Source: JAHDHW01 sp965277415
Lineage (GTDB): Bacteria; Bacteroidota; Bacteroidia; Chitinophagales; Saprospiraceae
NCBI GenBank assembly: GCA_965277415.1
Contig: CBDICS010000054.1
Coordinates: 372,001 to 436,000 of the forward strand
Length of the DNA: 64,000 nucleotides
Direction of reading: 5' to 3'
Shown here: positions 35,881 through 46,130 of the stretch, one piece after another
Layout: the number at the start of each line of letters is the position of its first letter
Numbering within the stretch: position 1 is the stretch's first letter
Notes under the pieces: model-generated
What the model saw: only the letters and a program-made list of their open reading frames with translations
Databases searched by the model: none
What the model was told of the DNA's origin: nothing
Position numbers and translations under genes: made by a program

Positions 35881-37314
35881 ATGTCTGATCTTATTCAAAA
35901 AGTCTATGATCCAGAATCCTTTCGACAAAAAGGCCATCAACTTATTGACTTATTAGCTGAGCATTTAAAGAAAATGCAATCACCCGAACTAAAAGACAAA
36001 GTGCTGGATACTATTTCTCCAGATACGCTTTATGAATTCTGGAAAAATGATCTAGAAACTCCAGAAGGTGATTTTTACAAAAAGGCTTTGCCTCAGTTTA
36101 ATCATCTGCATCATCCCAGATATATCGGTCATCAAACTTCGGTCGTTCCTCCAGATGCAATATTAGCGGAATTATTCAGTTCATTTCTTGATACCGGTAT
36201 GGGGGTTTACGAACAAGGTACTACTGGTGTAATATTAGAGAAATTGATCATAGAATTACTTGCCCAAAAGATAGGTATTTCAGAAAAACAAAGTAGTGGC
36301 TTTCTTACTTCCGGAGGAACACTTGGTAATCTTACAGCATTATTATGTGCCCGATCCGTAAAGGTTGAAGAAGATGTTTGGGAGAAAGGATATCAAGGCA
36401 AGCAATACGCATTTATGGTTTCTGAAGAGGCACATTATTCTATAGATAAAGCGGTACGAACAATGGGGCTTGGCCAATCGGGCCTGGTTAAAATTCCTGT
36501 TGACGATCATTATCGTTTAGATAGTTCAAAACTAGAAGCGTCTTATCAAGATGCTAAAGCAAAAGGAATCATCATACTTGGAGTTATCGCCAATGCTTGT
36601 TCGACTGCTATCGGAGCACATGACCCAATTCATGAAATTGCGGATTTTTGTGAAGCGCATCAACTTTGGTTGCATATTGATGCAGCACATGGAGGGGCTT
36701 TACTTTTTTCAAAAAAATATCGTCATTTTTTAAATGGTATAGAGCGTGCAGATTCTGTCATTATTGATTTTCACAAAATGTTGCTCACTCCATCATTAGT
36801 GACCGCTATCGTCTTTAAAAACGGGGAACATTCTTATCAGACTTTTGCACAGAAGGCTTCCTACCTTTGGGATAATTCAGAAAGTAGGGAATGGTACAAC
36901 CTTGCCAAAAGAACATTTGAATTGACTAAAACGACTATGAGTCTTCGAGTATATACGTTATTAAGAAACTATGGTGAACAGCTATTCGAAGAATACCTTG
37001 ATAGACAGTATGATCTTGCTCAGACTTTTGCAGACATGATTTCAAAGGACAAGTCTTTTGAGATGGCAGTAGATTGCCCAGAATCAAACATTCTTTGTTT
37101 TCGATATACTAGGGAGACACTTTCCTTAGAGCAAACCAATCAACTTAATCTTTACATTAGAGAACAGCTTGTAAAAGATGGCGACTTTTTCATTATTCAA
37201 ACTCGAATCAAAGGGCAAGTCTTCCTTCGTACAACTTTAGTCAATCCTTTTACCACTGCAACTGATCTAAGTCGCTTACTTGAGAAAATACATGGTTTAG
37301 TTAATAGAGTCTGA
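35881..37314 (+). CDS. Group II PLP-dependent amino-acid decarboxylase
   Basis: A 477-residue fold-type I enzyme of the aromatic-L-amino-acid/glutamate/diaminobutyrate decarboxylase group. The cofactor Lys is Lys299 in DFHKML (the family usually has DxHKW). TSGGTLGNLTALL (about 141-153) and HIDAAHGGALL (about 263-273) contact PLP. HHPRYIGHQTS is at about 77-87. The substrate is uncertain: the motif set does not separate aspartate, DABA, glutamate or aromatic decarboxylases. It stands alone, 49 bp after a repeat copy. Confidence 0.85.
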   Translation: MSDLIQKVYDPESFRQKGHQLIDLLAEHLKKMQSPELKDKVLDTISPDTLYEFWKNDLETPEGDFYKKALPQFNHLHHPRYIGHQTSVVPPDAILAELFSSFLDTGMGVYEQGTTGVILEKLIIELLAQKIGISEKQSSGFLTSGGTLGNLTALLCARSVKVEEDVWEKGYQGKQYAFMVSEEAHYSIDKAVRTMGLGQSGLVKIPVDDHYRLDSSKLEASYQDAKAKGIIILGVIANACSTAIGAHDPIHEIADFCEAHQLWLHIDAAHGGALLFSKKYRHFLNGIERADSVIIDFHKMLLTPSLVTAIVFKNGEHSYQTFAQKASYLWDNSESREWYNLAKRTFELTKTTMSLRVYTLLRNYGEQLFEEYLDRQYDLAQTFADMISKDKSFEMAVDCPESNILCFRYTRETLSLEQTNQLNLYIREQLVKDGDFFIIQTRIKGQVFLRTTLVNPFTTATDLSRLLEKIHGLVNRV

Positions 37315-37373
37315 AATAATGTTTTGTTCTTTCATCAATCTTAGGGCGCTCGGAATTTGAGATACCATGTAGC

Positions 37374-38867
37374 TTATTTATCCCCTCGTCGTTTATCCGC
37401 TGTCCAGCCATTATTCCGTTTCAAAGGAATTAGCATTCCGCCGGTGTCTTCCAACCAAGAATAAATCTGATTCCGCATTGTATCTACAGTCGCTTTATAA
37501 GTCGGATCACGAAATAGGTTTTTCATTTCTCTAGGGTCATTTTTTAAATCATATAACTCATCATCTCCCCAGACGCCATGATATTGGATAAACTTATATT
37601 GATCTGTTCGCATTGCGAAAGTTGTCGGTGTATGCGGAAAAGCTTTCTCCCAATAATATTCATAAAAAGCGACATCTCGCCAATCGATTGCTGCGCCTTT
37701 CAATAAAGGTAAAAAAGATCGGCCATCCATCGAGGCCGGTGTCTCCAATCCCGCAGCCGCAAGTATGGTCGGGCCAATGTCAATATTTTGAACTTGCTCT
37801 TGAATCGTTCTTTTTCCTTTTATCACACCAGGGCCATAAGCTAACATTGGGACTTTCATTGATTCTTCATAGGCATGACGTTTGTCAATCAATCCATGTT
37901 CACCAAGGACAAAGCCATTGTCTCCCATATAAATGACTAAAGTATTTTGATCCAGGCCTTGTTCTTCTAGGGTTTTAATTACAGTGCCTATACTTTCATC
38001 AATACCCAATATCGTTTCACAATATTTATAATAAAAAGAATCAAACTCTAATTGTCCATGGTACATAAAGTCGACTCCATGCCAACTATCCCTTTGCGCC
38101 CTTACCCAATCTGGTTTGCCTTCATAGTTTTCATCTGTATCTGCATAACTTTCTGGATATTCTATTTTTTGTCCAACATATTTATTGTGATGACGTTCTG
38201 CAGGTTTAAACATAGCATGAACCGATTTATGAGATAGATACATAAAAAATGGTTTTTCTTTATCTCGTTCTTTTGTTAACCAATCTGTTGCATAGTTTGT
38301 CAACAAATCCGCATTGTATCCTTCTACCTCTTGTCGTTTGCCATCGATATTTAAAGTAGGATCATAGTAATCCCCTTGTCCTCTAAAACTCACCCATTTA
38401 TTAAACCCTTTTCGAGGGTCGTCATTTTTACTTCCCATATGCCACTTCCCAAAAAAACTTGTTTCATAACCTGCCTCTTGAAGATATTGTGGAAAATAAA
38501 TTAAGCTTTTTGGTTCTAAAGCCTGATTGTCCACCACTGTATGATGATGTGCATATTGTCCAGTAAGGATAGATGCTCGGCTCGGAGAGCATAAGGCAGT
38601 TGTAACAGATGCATTAGGCATATGAATTCCTTCTGCTGCCATTCGATCCATATTAGGGGTCTCCAAAAATGCCGGCTTATTTAAAAAACCCATGAAGTCA
38701 TATCGATGATCATCACTTAGAATAAAGACGACATTTATTGGTTTTTGATCTGCGATTTGAGGTAATTTCAGACTTGGTCCATCAGGTATTTTATCCGGAG
38801 CACTACATGAAAAATTTATAATTCCAAATAAAAAAACAATCGCAATCAATAAGTGGTGGTTCTTCAT
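37374..38867 (-). CDS. Sulfatase (S1 family) lipoprotein
   Basis: A 497-residue exported lipoprotein (Cys21 after FGIINFS) that hydrolyses sulfate esters outside the cytoplasm. The formylglycine motif CSPSRASILTG begins at Cys93 (C-x-P-x-R), and FILSDDHRYDFMG (about 48-60) supplies the metal-binding Asp pair. VIYMGDNGFVLGEHGLIDKR is the second metal-binding block. Substrate class cannot be read; it resembles the arylsulfatase/glucosamine-sulfatase type. No maturase or polysaccharide locus is adjacent. Confidence 0.92.
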   Translation of the reverse strand: MKNHHLLIAIVFLFGIINFSCSAPDKIPDGPSLKLPQIADQKPINVVFILSDDHRYDFMGFLNKPAFLETPNMDRMAAEGIHMPNASVTTALCSPSRASILTGQYAHHHTVVDNQALEPKSLIYFPQYLQEAGYETSFFGKWHMGSKNDDPRKGFNKWVSFRGQGDYYDPTLNIDGKRQEVEGYNADLLTNYATDWLTKERDKEKPFFMYLSHKSVHAMFKPAERHHNKYVGQKIEYPESYADTDENYEGKPDWVRAQRDSWHGVDFMYHGQLEFDSFYYKYCETILGIDESIGTVIKTLEEQGLDQNTLVIYMGDNGFVLGEHGLIDKRHAYEESMKVPMLAYGPGVIKGKRTIQEQVQNIDIGPTILAAAGLETPASMDGRSFLPLLKGAAIDWRDVAFYEYYWEKAFPHTPTTFAMRTDQYKFIQYHGVWGDDELYDLKNDPREMKNLFRDPTYKATVDTMRNQIYSWLEDTGGMLIPLKRNNGWTADKRRGDK

Positions 38868-39058
38868 TATGTATTTTATTATCCCTATGTTATTCAGCTA
38901 ATATATAAGGAATCAGATTAAAACTTATCTTTATTTTAAAAAATCAAGTTCTTTTTTATGGAATTTCATCTTTGGGGGAGTCTTATGTATAGAAGGTGTT
39001 TCCAAATAACTGTTTATACAAAAAAAATACTCAGATTCTTTGACAAATAAAGCCCTTT

Positions 39059-40762
39059 ATGAAAAAACGATGGATTCCTATTCCTGCTGATGAAAACAAA
39101 ATCTTAGAGCTAGAAGAGTTGCTTGACATTCATACTGTACAAGCTCGTCTGCTCCTAAGGCAAGGTATTTCTTCTAAACTAGAAGCCGATCGTTTTTTAA
39201 GTCCCTCTCTAGAACAATTACATGATCCCTTCCGAATGGATGGAATGATAGCTGCACTAGAACGAATTCAATTAGCGATAGACCAAAATCAAAAAATACT
39301 TATTTATGGAGATTATGATGTAGATGGAGTCACTTCAGTAAGTTTATTATTTAGTTTTCTTCAACATTTCACAAATGATTTGGATTACTATATCCCCGAT
39401 CGTTATAAAGAAGGATACGGCGTATCGAAACAAGGCATTGACTATGCCAGTCAAAATAATATCGCCCTGATTATCTCTGTTGATTGTGGGATCAAAGCAG
39501 TAGAGCAAATTGCTGAGGCAAAAAGAAGAGGTATCGATTTCATTATTTGCGATCATCACCTTCCAGAAGATCACCTCCCTGATGCCATTGCGATTCTTGA
39601 TCCTAAAAAACCAAAATGTACCTATCCATATAAAGAGCTTAGTGGTTGTGGCATTGCTTTTAAATTAGCTCAAGCTTATGGTCAAGCGAATGGTTGGGTG
39701 CTCGATGAATTAAAACCTTTTCTGGATTTAGTTGCAGTTAGTATTGCTTCAGACATTGTTCCGATGACTGGTGAAAATAGGACCTTAGCTTATTTTGGAT
39801 TACAACAATTGAACATGAATCCTCGGGTAGGTTTTGCAGCATTAATAAAACAAAGTAGCCGAAAAGAAAATTTAAAGATTGAAGATATCGTATTTGGAAT
39901 TAGCCCTATGATCAATGCAGCAGGTAGGATTGCAGATGCTAAACAAGCGGTTCATCTCTTACTTTCTAATGAACTAGCTGTAAGTAATGAGTATGCTCGA
40001 TTACTCAAAGAAAGAAACCGGATTAGAAAAACATACGATCAAGACATTGTCGCCAAAGCTAAAACGCTTCATGAATCTTCTGAAGGTTGGGAGCAGCAAA
40101 AAAGCATTGTCCTCTATCATCCAAAATGGCATAAAGGAGTCATTGGCATTGCGGCGTCAAGAATTGTGGATCATTATCATCGTCCATGCATTATCCTCAC
40201 AGAATCTAATGGTAAAGCTGTAGGTTCAGCAAGATCCATCCAAGGCTTTGATATTTACAAAACGATTAAATCTTGTGCGCATTTACTAGATAATTTTGGA
40301 GGTCATCAACATGCAGCAGGAATGACTATGAAAATTGAGCATGTTCCCCTTTTTAAAAAAGCATTTGAAGCAGCCGTCCGTGATCAGAAAACCAGCGCTC
40401 CTAAAATACCAGAGATAAAGTACTTTGCTGAAATTTCGCTTAATGAATTAGATTTTGACTTTTGGAAAGGACTTCAGTCTTTTGCACCCTTTGGTCCTCA
40501 AAATCGGAATCCGGTTTTTATTAGTAGACAGGTTGTCGATACCGGATACGCTCAGCTGCTTAAAGAAAAACACCTACGTTTACAAATCAGCCAAAATGGA
40601 TCTTATCCAATAAAAGCAATTGCCTTCAATCAAGGAATTCATTTCTCAAAAATAAAATCTCAGCCATTCCATATCTGCTATACGATTCAAGAAAACCATT
40701 GGAAGGGTAAAACTACATTGCAATTGAATATTAAGGATATTAAGTTTGATTTTGATGACTAG
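39059..40762 (+). CDS. recJ: Single-stranded-DNA-specific exonuclease RecJ
   Basis: 5'-3' exonuclease of recombination and mismatch repair. 567 residues. DHH phosphoesterase motifs: IYGDYDVDGVTSVSLL with Asp85, Asp87 and Asp89, SVDCGIKAVEQ, FIICDHHLPEDHLP and LVAVSIASDIVPMTGENR. The DHHA1 domain has DNFGGHQHAAGM, and the C-terminal OB-fold begins near residue 460. After the stop comes a 279-bp spacer with a shortened repeat copy, then the accessory region. Confidence 0.95.
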   Translation: MKKRWIPIPADENKILELEELLDIHTVQARLLLRQGISSKLEADRFLSPSLEQLHDPFRMDGMIAALERIQLAIDQNQKILIYGDYDVDGVTSVSLLFSFLQHFTNDLDYYIPDRYKEGYGVSKQGIDYASQNNIALIISVDCGIKAVEQIAEAKRRGIDFIICDHHLPEDHLPDAIAILDPKKPKCTYPYKELSGCGIAFKLAQAYGQANGWVLDELKPFLDLVAVSIASDIVPMTGENRTLAYFGLQQLNMNPRVGFAALIKQSSRKENLKIEDIVFGISPMINAAGRIADAKQAVHLLLSNELAVSNEYARLLKERNRIRKTYDQDIVAKAKTLHESSEGWEQQKSIVLYHPKWHKGVIGIAASRIVDHYHRPCIILTESNGKAVGSARSIQGFDIYKTIKSCAHLLDNFGGHQHAAGMTMKIEHVPLFKKAFEAAVRDQKTSAPKIPEIKYFAEISLNELDFDFWKGLQSFAPFGPQNRNPVFISRQVVDTGYAQLLKEKHLRLQISQNGSYPIKAIAFNQGIHFSKIKSQPFHICYTIQENHWKGKTTLQLNIKDIKFDFDD

Positions 40763-40806
40763 GAGGGATGTGTTTCAGGTTAGAATTGAGTATCTTTTAG
40801 AGGAGG

Positions 40807-40880
40807 GGGATCGTGATCGCTTCGCTTGTGCTTGTTCCTTCGGAACTTGTGATCAGCCCATAATGGGCTTTGTGGGGGCA
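40807..40880 (-). repeat. 171-bp repeat family, core-only copy F
   Basis: It contains GTGATCGCTTCGCTTGTG, the reverse complement of the repeat core, followed by GTTCCTTCGGAAC and GTGATCAG. The terminal ATGGCAATCGCAAG arms are not recognisable. A short palindrome AGCCCATAATGGGCT lies inside. It is at the left border of the accessory region. Confidence 0.55.
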
Positions 40881-41041
40881 TCCCTTCTGGTATTTTTATG
40901 AAATTTTGATCACTTGTTTTCACCTTTACATTATATCTGTTCAAATCAATAGCGTCTATTATTTCCCAAGTATTTGAATTAAACCAATTTAATCGTTTCT
41001 ATGTGAATTGAAGTTTGACTATAAATTATTTTTGTCTAAGA

Positions 41042-41252
41042 CTATTTATTCCTTGTGTATTCATATTTATGAGATTTCTTCCACTTCCCATCATAGATGT
41101 ATCTTACTTCTACTAATATATCTTCTTCATTGTAAATGAATTCGATTTTATCGGTAAGGTTTATAATACTTGACGAATTATTAAAGGTGCTTTCTTCAAT
41201 TAATAAGTTATTTTTATACGTATAAATTCTCCCATAAAAATCTTTAGTGAAA
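41042..41252 (-). pseudogene. 3'-part of an IS-interrupted gene (C-terminal fragment)
   Basis: This segment continues the frame of the gene part at 42709-43535. On the minus strand it reads FTKDFYGRIYTYKNN ... GKWKKSHKYEYTRNK and stop. Removing the IS and one copy of the 9-bp duplication restores a single frame of 342 residues. The apparent 125-residue ORF over this region starts inside the IS and is not a real start. Confidence 0.85.
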
Positions 41253-42708
41253 GGGCGTAGTTGCGATATGTGGCCAAAGAATAAAATAAAAATGTAGTGT
41301 GGAATGAGCATCTTTATGGTGCTTAAATCAAAAAAAATGAACGCCCACACTACATTACCAAAGATAGAGAAGTTTATTGAGAAAAAGCTGATAAAAGAGC
41401 TTGTGAAATGGCATGACATATTAAAAAGGGGTCAGTTATATGATTACGAAAAAGAAATACAAAAAACGCTTGTAAGCGTGTTTAATTATATAGGAGAGCA
41501 GCTACTTCCGGAAGCAGCGAATGACTCATTATTGATTCAAAAGCGGGAATTAAAAGAATCTGGCTGTGTTAAATTAGAGCAGCGTAAATTTAGAATACGC
41601 TTATCAACGGGTCATGAAATAAAAGTGAATAGCTATTATGCAAAACAGATTCCAGCGGACTGGATTGGCTCACGACATTCTATATCACGACATTGGAAGA
41701 TAATAGGAAATGGGAGTCCTGGATTATATGATAGAGTTGGTTTTTGTTCAGCTCTAGGTCCTTCTTACGATGTTGGACATCAGGTACTTAGCAAATTTAA
41801 TACAGGAATTTGTCTTAGTTCAGTTCGAGATATCAATAACCAATTAGCAGATCATTGCTTCACACAGCAGGAAGAAGAATTGCTAGTTCGGCCCAACGAA
41901 TCATTGGAAGGCAAACGAGTTGTATTATCAATAGATGGAGGCCGAACAAGAACACGAACTTACACCGGACAAATAAATCAGGCAGGGAATCATAAATTTG
42001 ATACAAATTGGAGAGAACCAAAATTGTTTGTAATAGATGTACTGAATGAATCAGGACAACCAGATGAAAATGCATTGCCAATTTATGGATGCCGATTTGG
42101 AGAACAAGATGTTTTTAAGTTATTGTCCAGATATTTAAAGAAATTAAAAGTAAGTAAAGTAAAATCAATACAAATATTGGGAGATGGAGCGCCCTGGATT
42201 TGGAACCATACTAAAGAAACGTTATTAGAATTAGGAGTAGCAGAAAATAAAATAATTGAGACATTAGATTATTACCACGCCTCTTCTTATGTTCATGACC
42301 TGATAGAAAAGATGCCTAAAGTTATTGGTAAAGAAAAAAGAAAAATGCTATTAAAAGAATTTAAAGCAAAACTATGGCAAGGCAAATCCACAGAAATAGT
42401 AGCAAGATGTAGAGAAATATATAAGCGTCCAAGTAAAATAATTAAGCGGTGGTTAAATTATTTAGACAAGCATAACGAGAAAACACAATATACTGATTAT
42501 CAAGGAGATAAATTAATGTGCGGTAGCGGAATAATTGAATCCGCAATTAGGAGAGTGATTAATTTGCGATTTAAAAATGCCTCCACTTTTTGGAATGAAA
42601 AAACAGTAGAGAAAATGTATTTTTTGCGAGGTGCTCTTTTATCTAAAAGATGGAATATTCTTATGAATAATTTGGTGAATTAATGGGGCACAAGTTGCAA
42701 CTGCACCC
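41253..42708. mobile_element. ISKra4-like insertion sequence, 1456 bp
   Basis: Bounded by inverted repeats: 41251-41275 and 42686-42710 match at 19 of 25 positions; the outer two bases of each are part of the target. The ends begin GGG. A perfect 9-bp target duplication, TTAGTGAAA, flanks it at 41244-41252 and 42709-42717. GGG ends and 9-bp duplications are what I recall for the ISKra4 group. It holds one transposase gene and interrupts a host gene; the exact duplication and intact ORF suggest recent insertion. Confidence 0.9.
41304..42683 (+). CDS. ISKra4-like DDE transposase
   Basis: A 459-residue protein filling the IS. Landmarks: LSIDGGRTRTRT (first Asp), QILGDGAPWIWN (second Asp) and CGSGIIESAIRRVINLRFKN (catalytic Glu), the order seen in ISKra4-family transposases. 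Starts at 41304, 41316 or 41337 are possible. A C-terminal WNEKTVEKMYFLRGALLSKRW block matches the family. The frame is intact, so the element may still be active. Family name is from motif similarity, not a search. Confidence 0.85.
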   Translation: MSIFMVLKSKKMNAHTTLPKIEKFIEKKLIKELVKWHDILKRGQLYDYEKEIQKTLVSVFNYIGEQLLPEAANDSLLIQKRELKESGCVKLEQRKFRIRLSTGHEIKVNSYYAKQIPADWIGSRHSISRHWKIIGNGSPGLYDRVGFCSALGPSYDVGHQVLSKFNTGICLSSVRDINNQLADHCFTQQEEELLVRPNESLEGKRVVLSIDGGRTRTRTYTGQINQAGNHKFDTNWREPKLFVIDVLNESGQPDENALPIYGCRFGEQDVFKLLSRYLKKLKVSKVKSIQILGDGAPWIWNHTKETLLELGVAENKIIETLDYYHASSYVHDLIEKMPKVIGKEKRKMLLKEFKAKLWQGKSTEIVARCREIYKRPSKIIKRWLNYLDKHNEKTQYTDYQGDKLMCGSGIIESAIRRVINLRFKNASTFWNEKTVEKMYFLRGALLSKRWNILMNNLVN

Positions 42709-43535
42709 TTAGTGAAATCATTGAGATCTCTATATTCAACTTCCTTGATTTTGTTATTGTTTTTATCATACTCAAATACTTTTTTATATCCGAATAATGA
42801 ATCTTGTGAAACATTTAAACTCATTTTCCCATTGCTAATTTCTCTTAACCATCTAAACCCATTAAGTTTGGTTCTGCTTTTGACAAGCTCTGAGGCGTCA
42901 TAATATTCAATGAATTCTGTCGAATACTTATCGAAATGAAAAGGTTGCTCTTCAATGTTTATCATTCTTCCTAAGTCGTCATATTTATATGTTCTAATAA
43001 AATTTTCATTATCTAATTCACCTTTTGTCTTTGTATTATAATGTACGCTTTCTATTAGAGTTGAATCTTCATAGATGTAACTTACGATTAGGCTATCCTT
43101 CGAACCAGACTTAAGTACCACTTCTCTATCAAGTAGGTTTAAGACATTATAAGTATAGATTGTAGTGGTGGTGTCATTCGTTTCTCCGAACAAAGCGATG
43201 AATTCTTTTCCTTGATCTGAAACGCCAACTGTTTTATGAATTTTTAGTTCTTTAGTTTTGTTTCCTTTTTCATAAAAGAAATAATATTCATCACTTGTTG
43301 CTACCACATCATAGAACGGAAAAAGGAATTTTTTACTAATACTATTCCCTTGTTCATCAAATATGAACTCTCTTACAACTAAACCTTCATATATAGGATT
43401 ATCTGAAGCGACATCAAGCTTTGCTCTCGAAGACAATATCTTATTTTCTTTAATATCTATATTAGACATCCCTTCAATTTGGGCAATCGAATTTAGTGTA
43501 AAAAGTAGAAAAAAAATTATGACACAATATTTCAT
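42709..43535 (-). pseudogene. 5'-part of an IS-interrupted gene: secreted YD-repeat-like protein
   Basis: It begins with a signal peptide (MKYCVIIFFLLFTLNSIAQ) and runs 275 codons to the insertion point at LNDFTK. The rest of the apparent ORF (to 42639) is read from the IS. The sequence is made of short beta strands such as RTYKYDDLGRMINIEEQPF and VFEYDKNNNKIKEV, like YD/RHS-type toxin-free surface proteins of Bacteroidota. Function unknown. A truncated product may still be secreted. Confidence 0.8.
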
Positions 43536-43684
43536 TTCTTGTATTATTTTGTACTCTCCATTAAGCTTTCATTTTCTCTTTAGAATAGTTCCAATTATTA
43601 GTGATTTCATTAGCGACTAGCTTCCTTCAACATTTGAGTTCAAAGTCTTGCCTTCGTAGCAATTTTGGACTTTTTATTCTATTT

Positions 43685-43843
43685 AGGGACAGCGTATCAA
43701 TAATTGTCCGATTTATACTAGTTCTTTTTGCACTACATTTCATCAAAAAAACTGGACATAGAACCACTATTCCCAGTTTTTTTGACTTATTTAGTACAAA
43801 AGTAACGTCGTCTAAACTGAACACTTATTAATTCCCTATCCCT
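43685..43843 (+). repeat. ~158-bp hairpin repeat, copy 1 (3' of GH32 gene)
   Basis: Aligns along its length with 53663-53820. Shared blocks: CTAGTTCT-TTTGCACTA, ATTTAGTACAA, TAACGTCGTCTAA and ACACTTATTAAT. In the middle is a hairpin: arms 43745-43761 and 43767-43783, 15 of 17 paired, with A and T runs at the ends. The right end overlaps the GH32 stop codon (43836-43838) and its last codons. Confidence 0.8.
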
Positions 43844-45446
43844 CAGTTTTTTCCTTTTTATTATTCCAAATACTATTCAGTGAGTATATCTTGGAGTTTA
43901 TAATATTACATGTGCCATCCTCAGCAAATAAGGAGATTTTATCAAATTTAGTTGATGGGAAGAAAATACTCGTGAAACTTACCGCTCCATTATTGATGAA
44001 AACTTCAATAGATGCGGCATCAATAATTAGACGTATGTTCATTTTTTCTTTTTTAAAATCAACAGGAGCTGAATGTATTTTTTTGTAGAAATCATCGGAG
44101 AATTTATCTTTTTTCGAATTGGTTCTATCTACATACATTTTCTCCTCAGTTTTATTAAACTTAATCAAAAGGTTTTCCTCTATACCATTTTCAAGTTTAA
44201 TTCCGAAGGAATTAGCTGTTGATTCCTTTAAATTAATTGTCAAGTCTAATTCAGCTTGCGAAGCGGAAAATAAACCATCCAAAACCATTTCACCTGTGAT
44301 CTTAGTTTGATCAATAGTCGTAGATTTGCCTCTTAATGTTTGAAGTTCCTTTACAGGTAAGCTGTTCAAAGTATAATTGGATCCTGATTTAAACAACTTC
44401 AATTCTCTTGGTAATGTCATTGCGCTTCTCCAGACTTCTGTTGGAACAATTTGGGCATATTGCCAATTGGACATCCATCCAATTCCAATCGTCCGACCAT
44501 CACTTTTTGGTATATTATTCCATGTTACAAAAGCATAATTATCGGTTCCCCAATCTAGCCATTTTTGATTTTCAGTATCACACTTAAATTCTTTTCCATC
44601 AAACTCTCCAATGAAATATGAAGTAGCGGTACCTTCATTTGGTGCATTTTTTTGTATACTGACAATTAGTACCCACTTATAGTCATCTGTTCCTTCTACT
44701 TTCATTGGAAACAAATCAGGGCATTCCCATAAGCGAGTATCACCATCTATTCCATAGTCTGAAAGAAATTCCCAATCCAGGAAATTAGCTGATGAATAAA
44801 ATTTTACTCGATCATAGGCTGCTAATACCAAAATCCATTTTTGTGATTGTTCATGCCAAACCACTTTGGGATCTCTAAAATCTTTAATTTTATCAGAATT
44901 TGGGATGACAGGATTGTCTTTATATTTTATCCATTGAGAACCTCCATCCAAGCTATAAGCTATACTTTGTTTTTGAAAATCATTTGTTCCAGCTTTCTCA
45001 CCTTCAAAGTTATGATGCGTAAATGTTGCTATAATAGGAGGGTTTGTTGCTGTGCCTAAATTTGAAGTATTATTATTGTCAACAACAGCTCCTCCGGAAA
45101 ATATACATCCTATTGAATCTGGAAACAGGGCGATAGGCATATGTTCCCAATGGACTAAATCTGTTGTTACAGCATGTCCCCAATGCATCGGGCCCCAGAC
45201 CGTGCTATCAGGAAAGTATTGATAAAAAAGGTGATATTTCCCTTCATAATAGAACATTCCATTTGGGTCATTCATCCAATTTGCTTTTGGAGTAAAATGA
45301 AGTTGAGGACGATGATTCTCTTGATATAAATCTTGAGTATTAGGATTACTGCTTACCTTTTCTCCTTGATCCTTATTGCATCCTATAATAAATACAAATA
45401 TTGTAGTAATTAATAATAATTTCCTTAAAGAATGAGATTGTTTCAT
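43836..45446 (-). CDS. Glycoside hydrolase family 32 lipoprotein (levanase/inulinase-type)
   Basis: A 536-residue lipoprotein (lipidated Cys near residue 23, FIIGCNKD) that should cleave fructans or sucrose outside the inner membrane. The five-bladed propeller has the nucleophile in WMNDPNGMFYYEGKYHLFYQ (about 57-76), the transition-state FRDPKV motif and the acid/base Glu in WECPDLF. The C-terminal beta-sandwich with FINNGAVSFTSIFFP matches GH32C. No SusCD, transporter or fructokinase gene is near, so this is a solitary gene in an accessory region. Its last residues and stop lie inside a dispersed repeat. Confidence 0.92.
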   Translation of the reverse strand: MKQSHSLRKLLLITTIFVFIIGCNKDQGEKVSSNPNTQDLYQENHRPQLHFTPKANWMNDPNGMFYYEGKYHLFYQYFPDSTVWGPMHWGHAVTTDLVHWEHMPIALFPDSIGCIFSGGAVVDNNNTSNLGTATNPPIIATFTHHNFEGEKAGTNDFQKQSIAYSLDGGSQWIKYKDNPVIPNSDKIKDFRDPKVVWHEQSQKWILVLAAYDRVKFYSSANFLDWEFLSDYGIDGDTRLWECPDLFPMKVEGTDDYKWVLIVSIQKNAPNEGTATSYFIGEFDGKEFKCDTENQKWLDWGTDNYAFVTWNNIPKSDGRTIGIGWMSNWQYAQIVPTEVWRSAMTLPRELKLFKSGSNYTLNSLPVKELQTLRGKSTTIDQTKITGEMVLDGLFSASQAELDLTINLKESTANSFGIKLENGIEENLLIKFNKTEEKMYVDRTNSKKDKFSDDFYKKIHSAPVDFKKEKMNIRLIIDAASIEVFINNGAVSFTSIFFPSTKFDKISLFAEDGTCNIINSKIYSLNSIWNNKKEKTEG

Positions 45447-45605
45447 ATTTGATAATTAGTCTTTGAATACTTGAATCACTAAGATAACAAATATTGAAAT
45501 ACCTAATAGTCTTGGGAGTTGGCAAAGAGTAATCAGACTATTTTTAGTTTTTCGATTTTAATCTTGAAGAAGGTTGAGATTTGATTTAAACTTTATCATG
45601 ATAAG

Positions 45606-46064
45606 CTATCCACAAGGAAAATGATCAAATAAAACTATATCCTTTACATTATCAGGTAAAATAGTAAATAGTTCTTCCCGAACTAAGTGAACATCTCGAA
45701 ATATTTTCACCTTGATTTCAGCGTTCTCTAATGATAAATTTGATGTAGCTTCCCCTAGTACAATTCTCACATATAACTTATTGCTAGATTCTATAAAGAA
45801 TTCATTTGTACTTTGTTGATTGATTGGATATTGAGACAAGTAGGTAACCGTATTATCAGAGTTGATCACAATACCATTCCCTTCAGCATTTATAGTAATT
45901 GCAGAACTATAATATTCAAAATCTCCAGAAGAGGTTACTTCAACTGTATAGGAAAATAATTGGTCACAATCAAAAGATTCATTGCCCTCTGGCATTAAAG
46001 CATTCTCGGAAGAGCATGAATAGAACAATACTATAGCAAATGCAAAAAGAATATATTTCCCCAT
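45606..46064 (-). CDS. Small lipoprotein of unknown function
   Basis: 152 residues from the ATG at 46064 (MGKYILFAFAIVLFYSCSSEN), with the lipidated Cys near residue 17. The longer frame begins at 46106. The mature part is beta-rich and contains no motif I know. It is in the same direction as GH32 and the DUF1059 gene, 66 bp from the latter. Confidence 0.6.
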   Translation of the reverse strand: MGKYILFAFAIVLFYSCSSENALMPEGNESFDCDQLFSYTVEVTSSGDFEYYSSAITINAEGNGIVINSDNTVTYLSQYPINQQSTNEFFIESSNKLYVRIVLGEATSNLSLENAEIKVKIFRDVHLVREELFTILPDNVKDIVLFDHFPCG

Positions 46065-46130
46065 TGAATATTTTAATTTACTTTGACTATTTTTAGAACC
46101 TTTCATTTTAATTTAGGGTACGACTGCCTA

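Noticed and set aside
40840..40880. Hairpins after recJ as an intrinsic terminator
   Set aside because: They belong to the core of repeat copy F and have no T-run.
43601..43831. ORFs on both strands inside the hairpin repeat
   Set aside because: They do not continue in the second repeat copy and the sequence is conserved as structure, not as protein.
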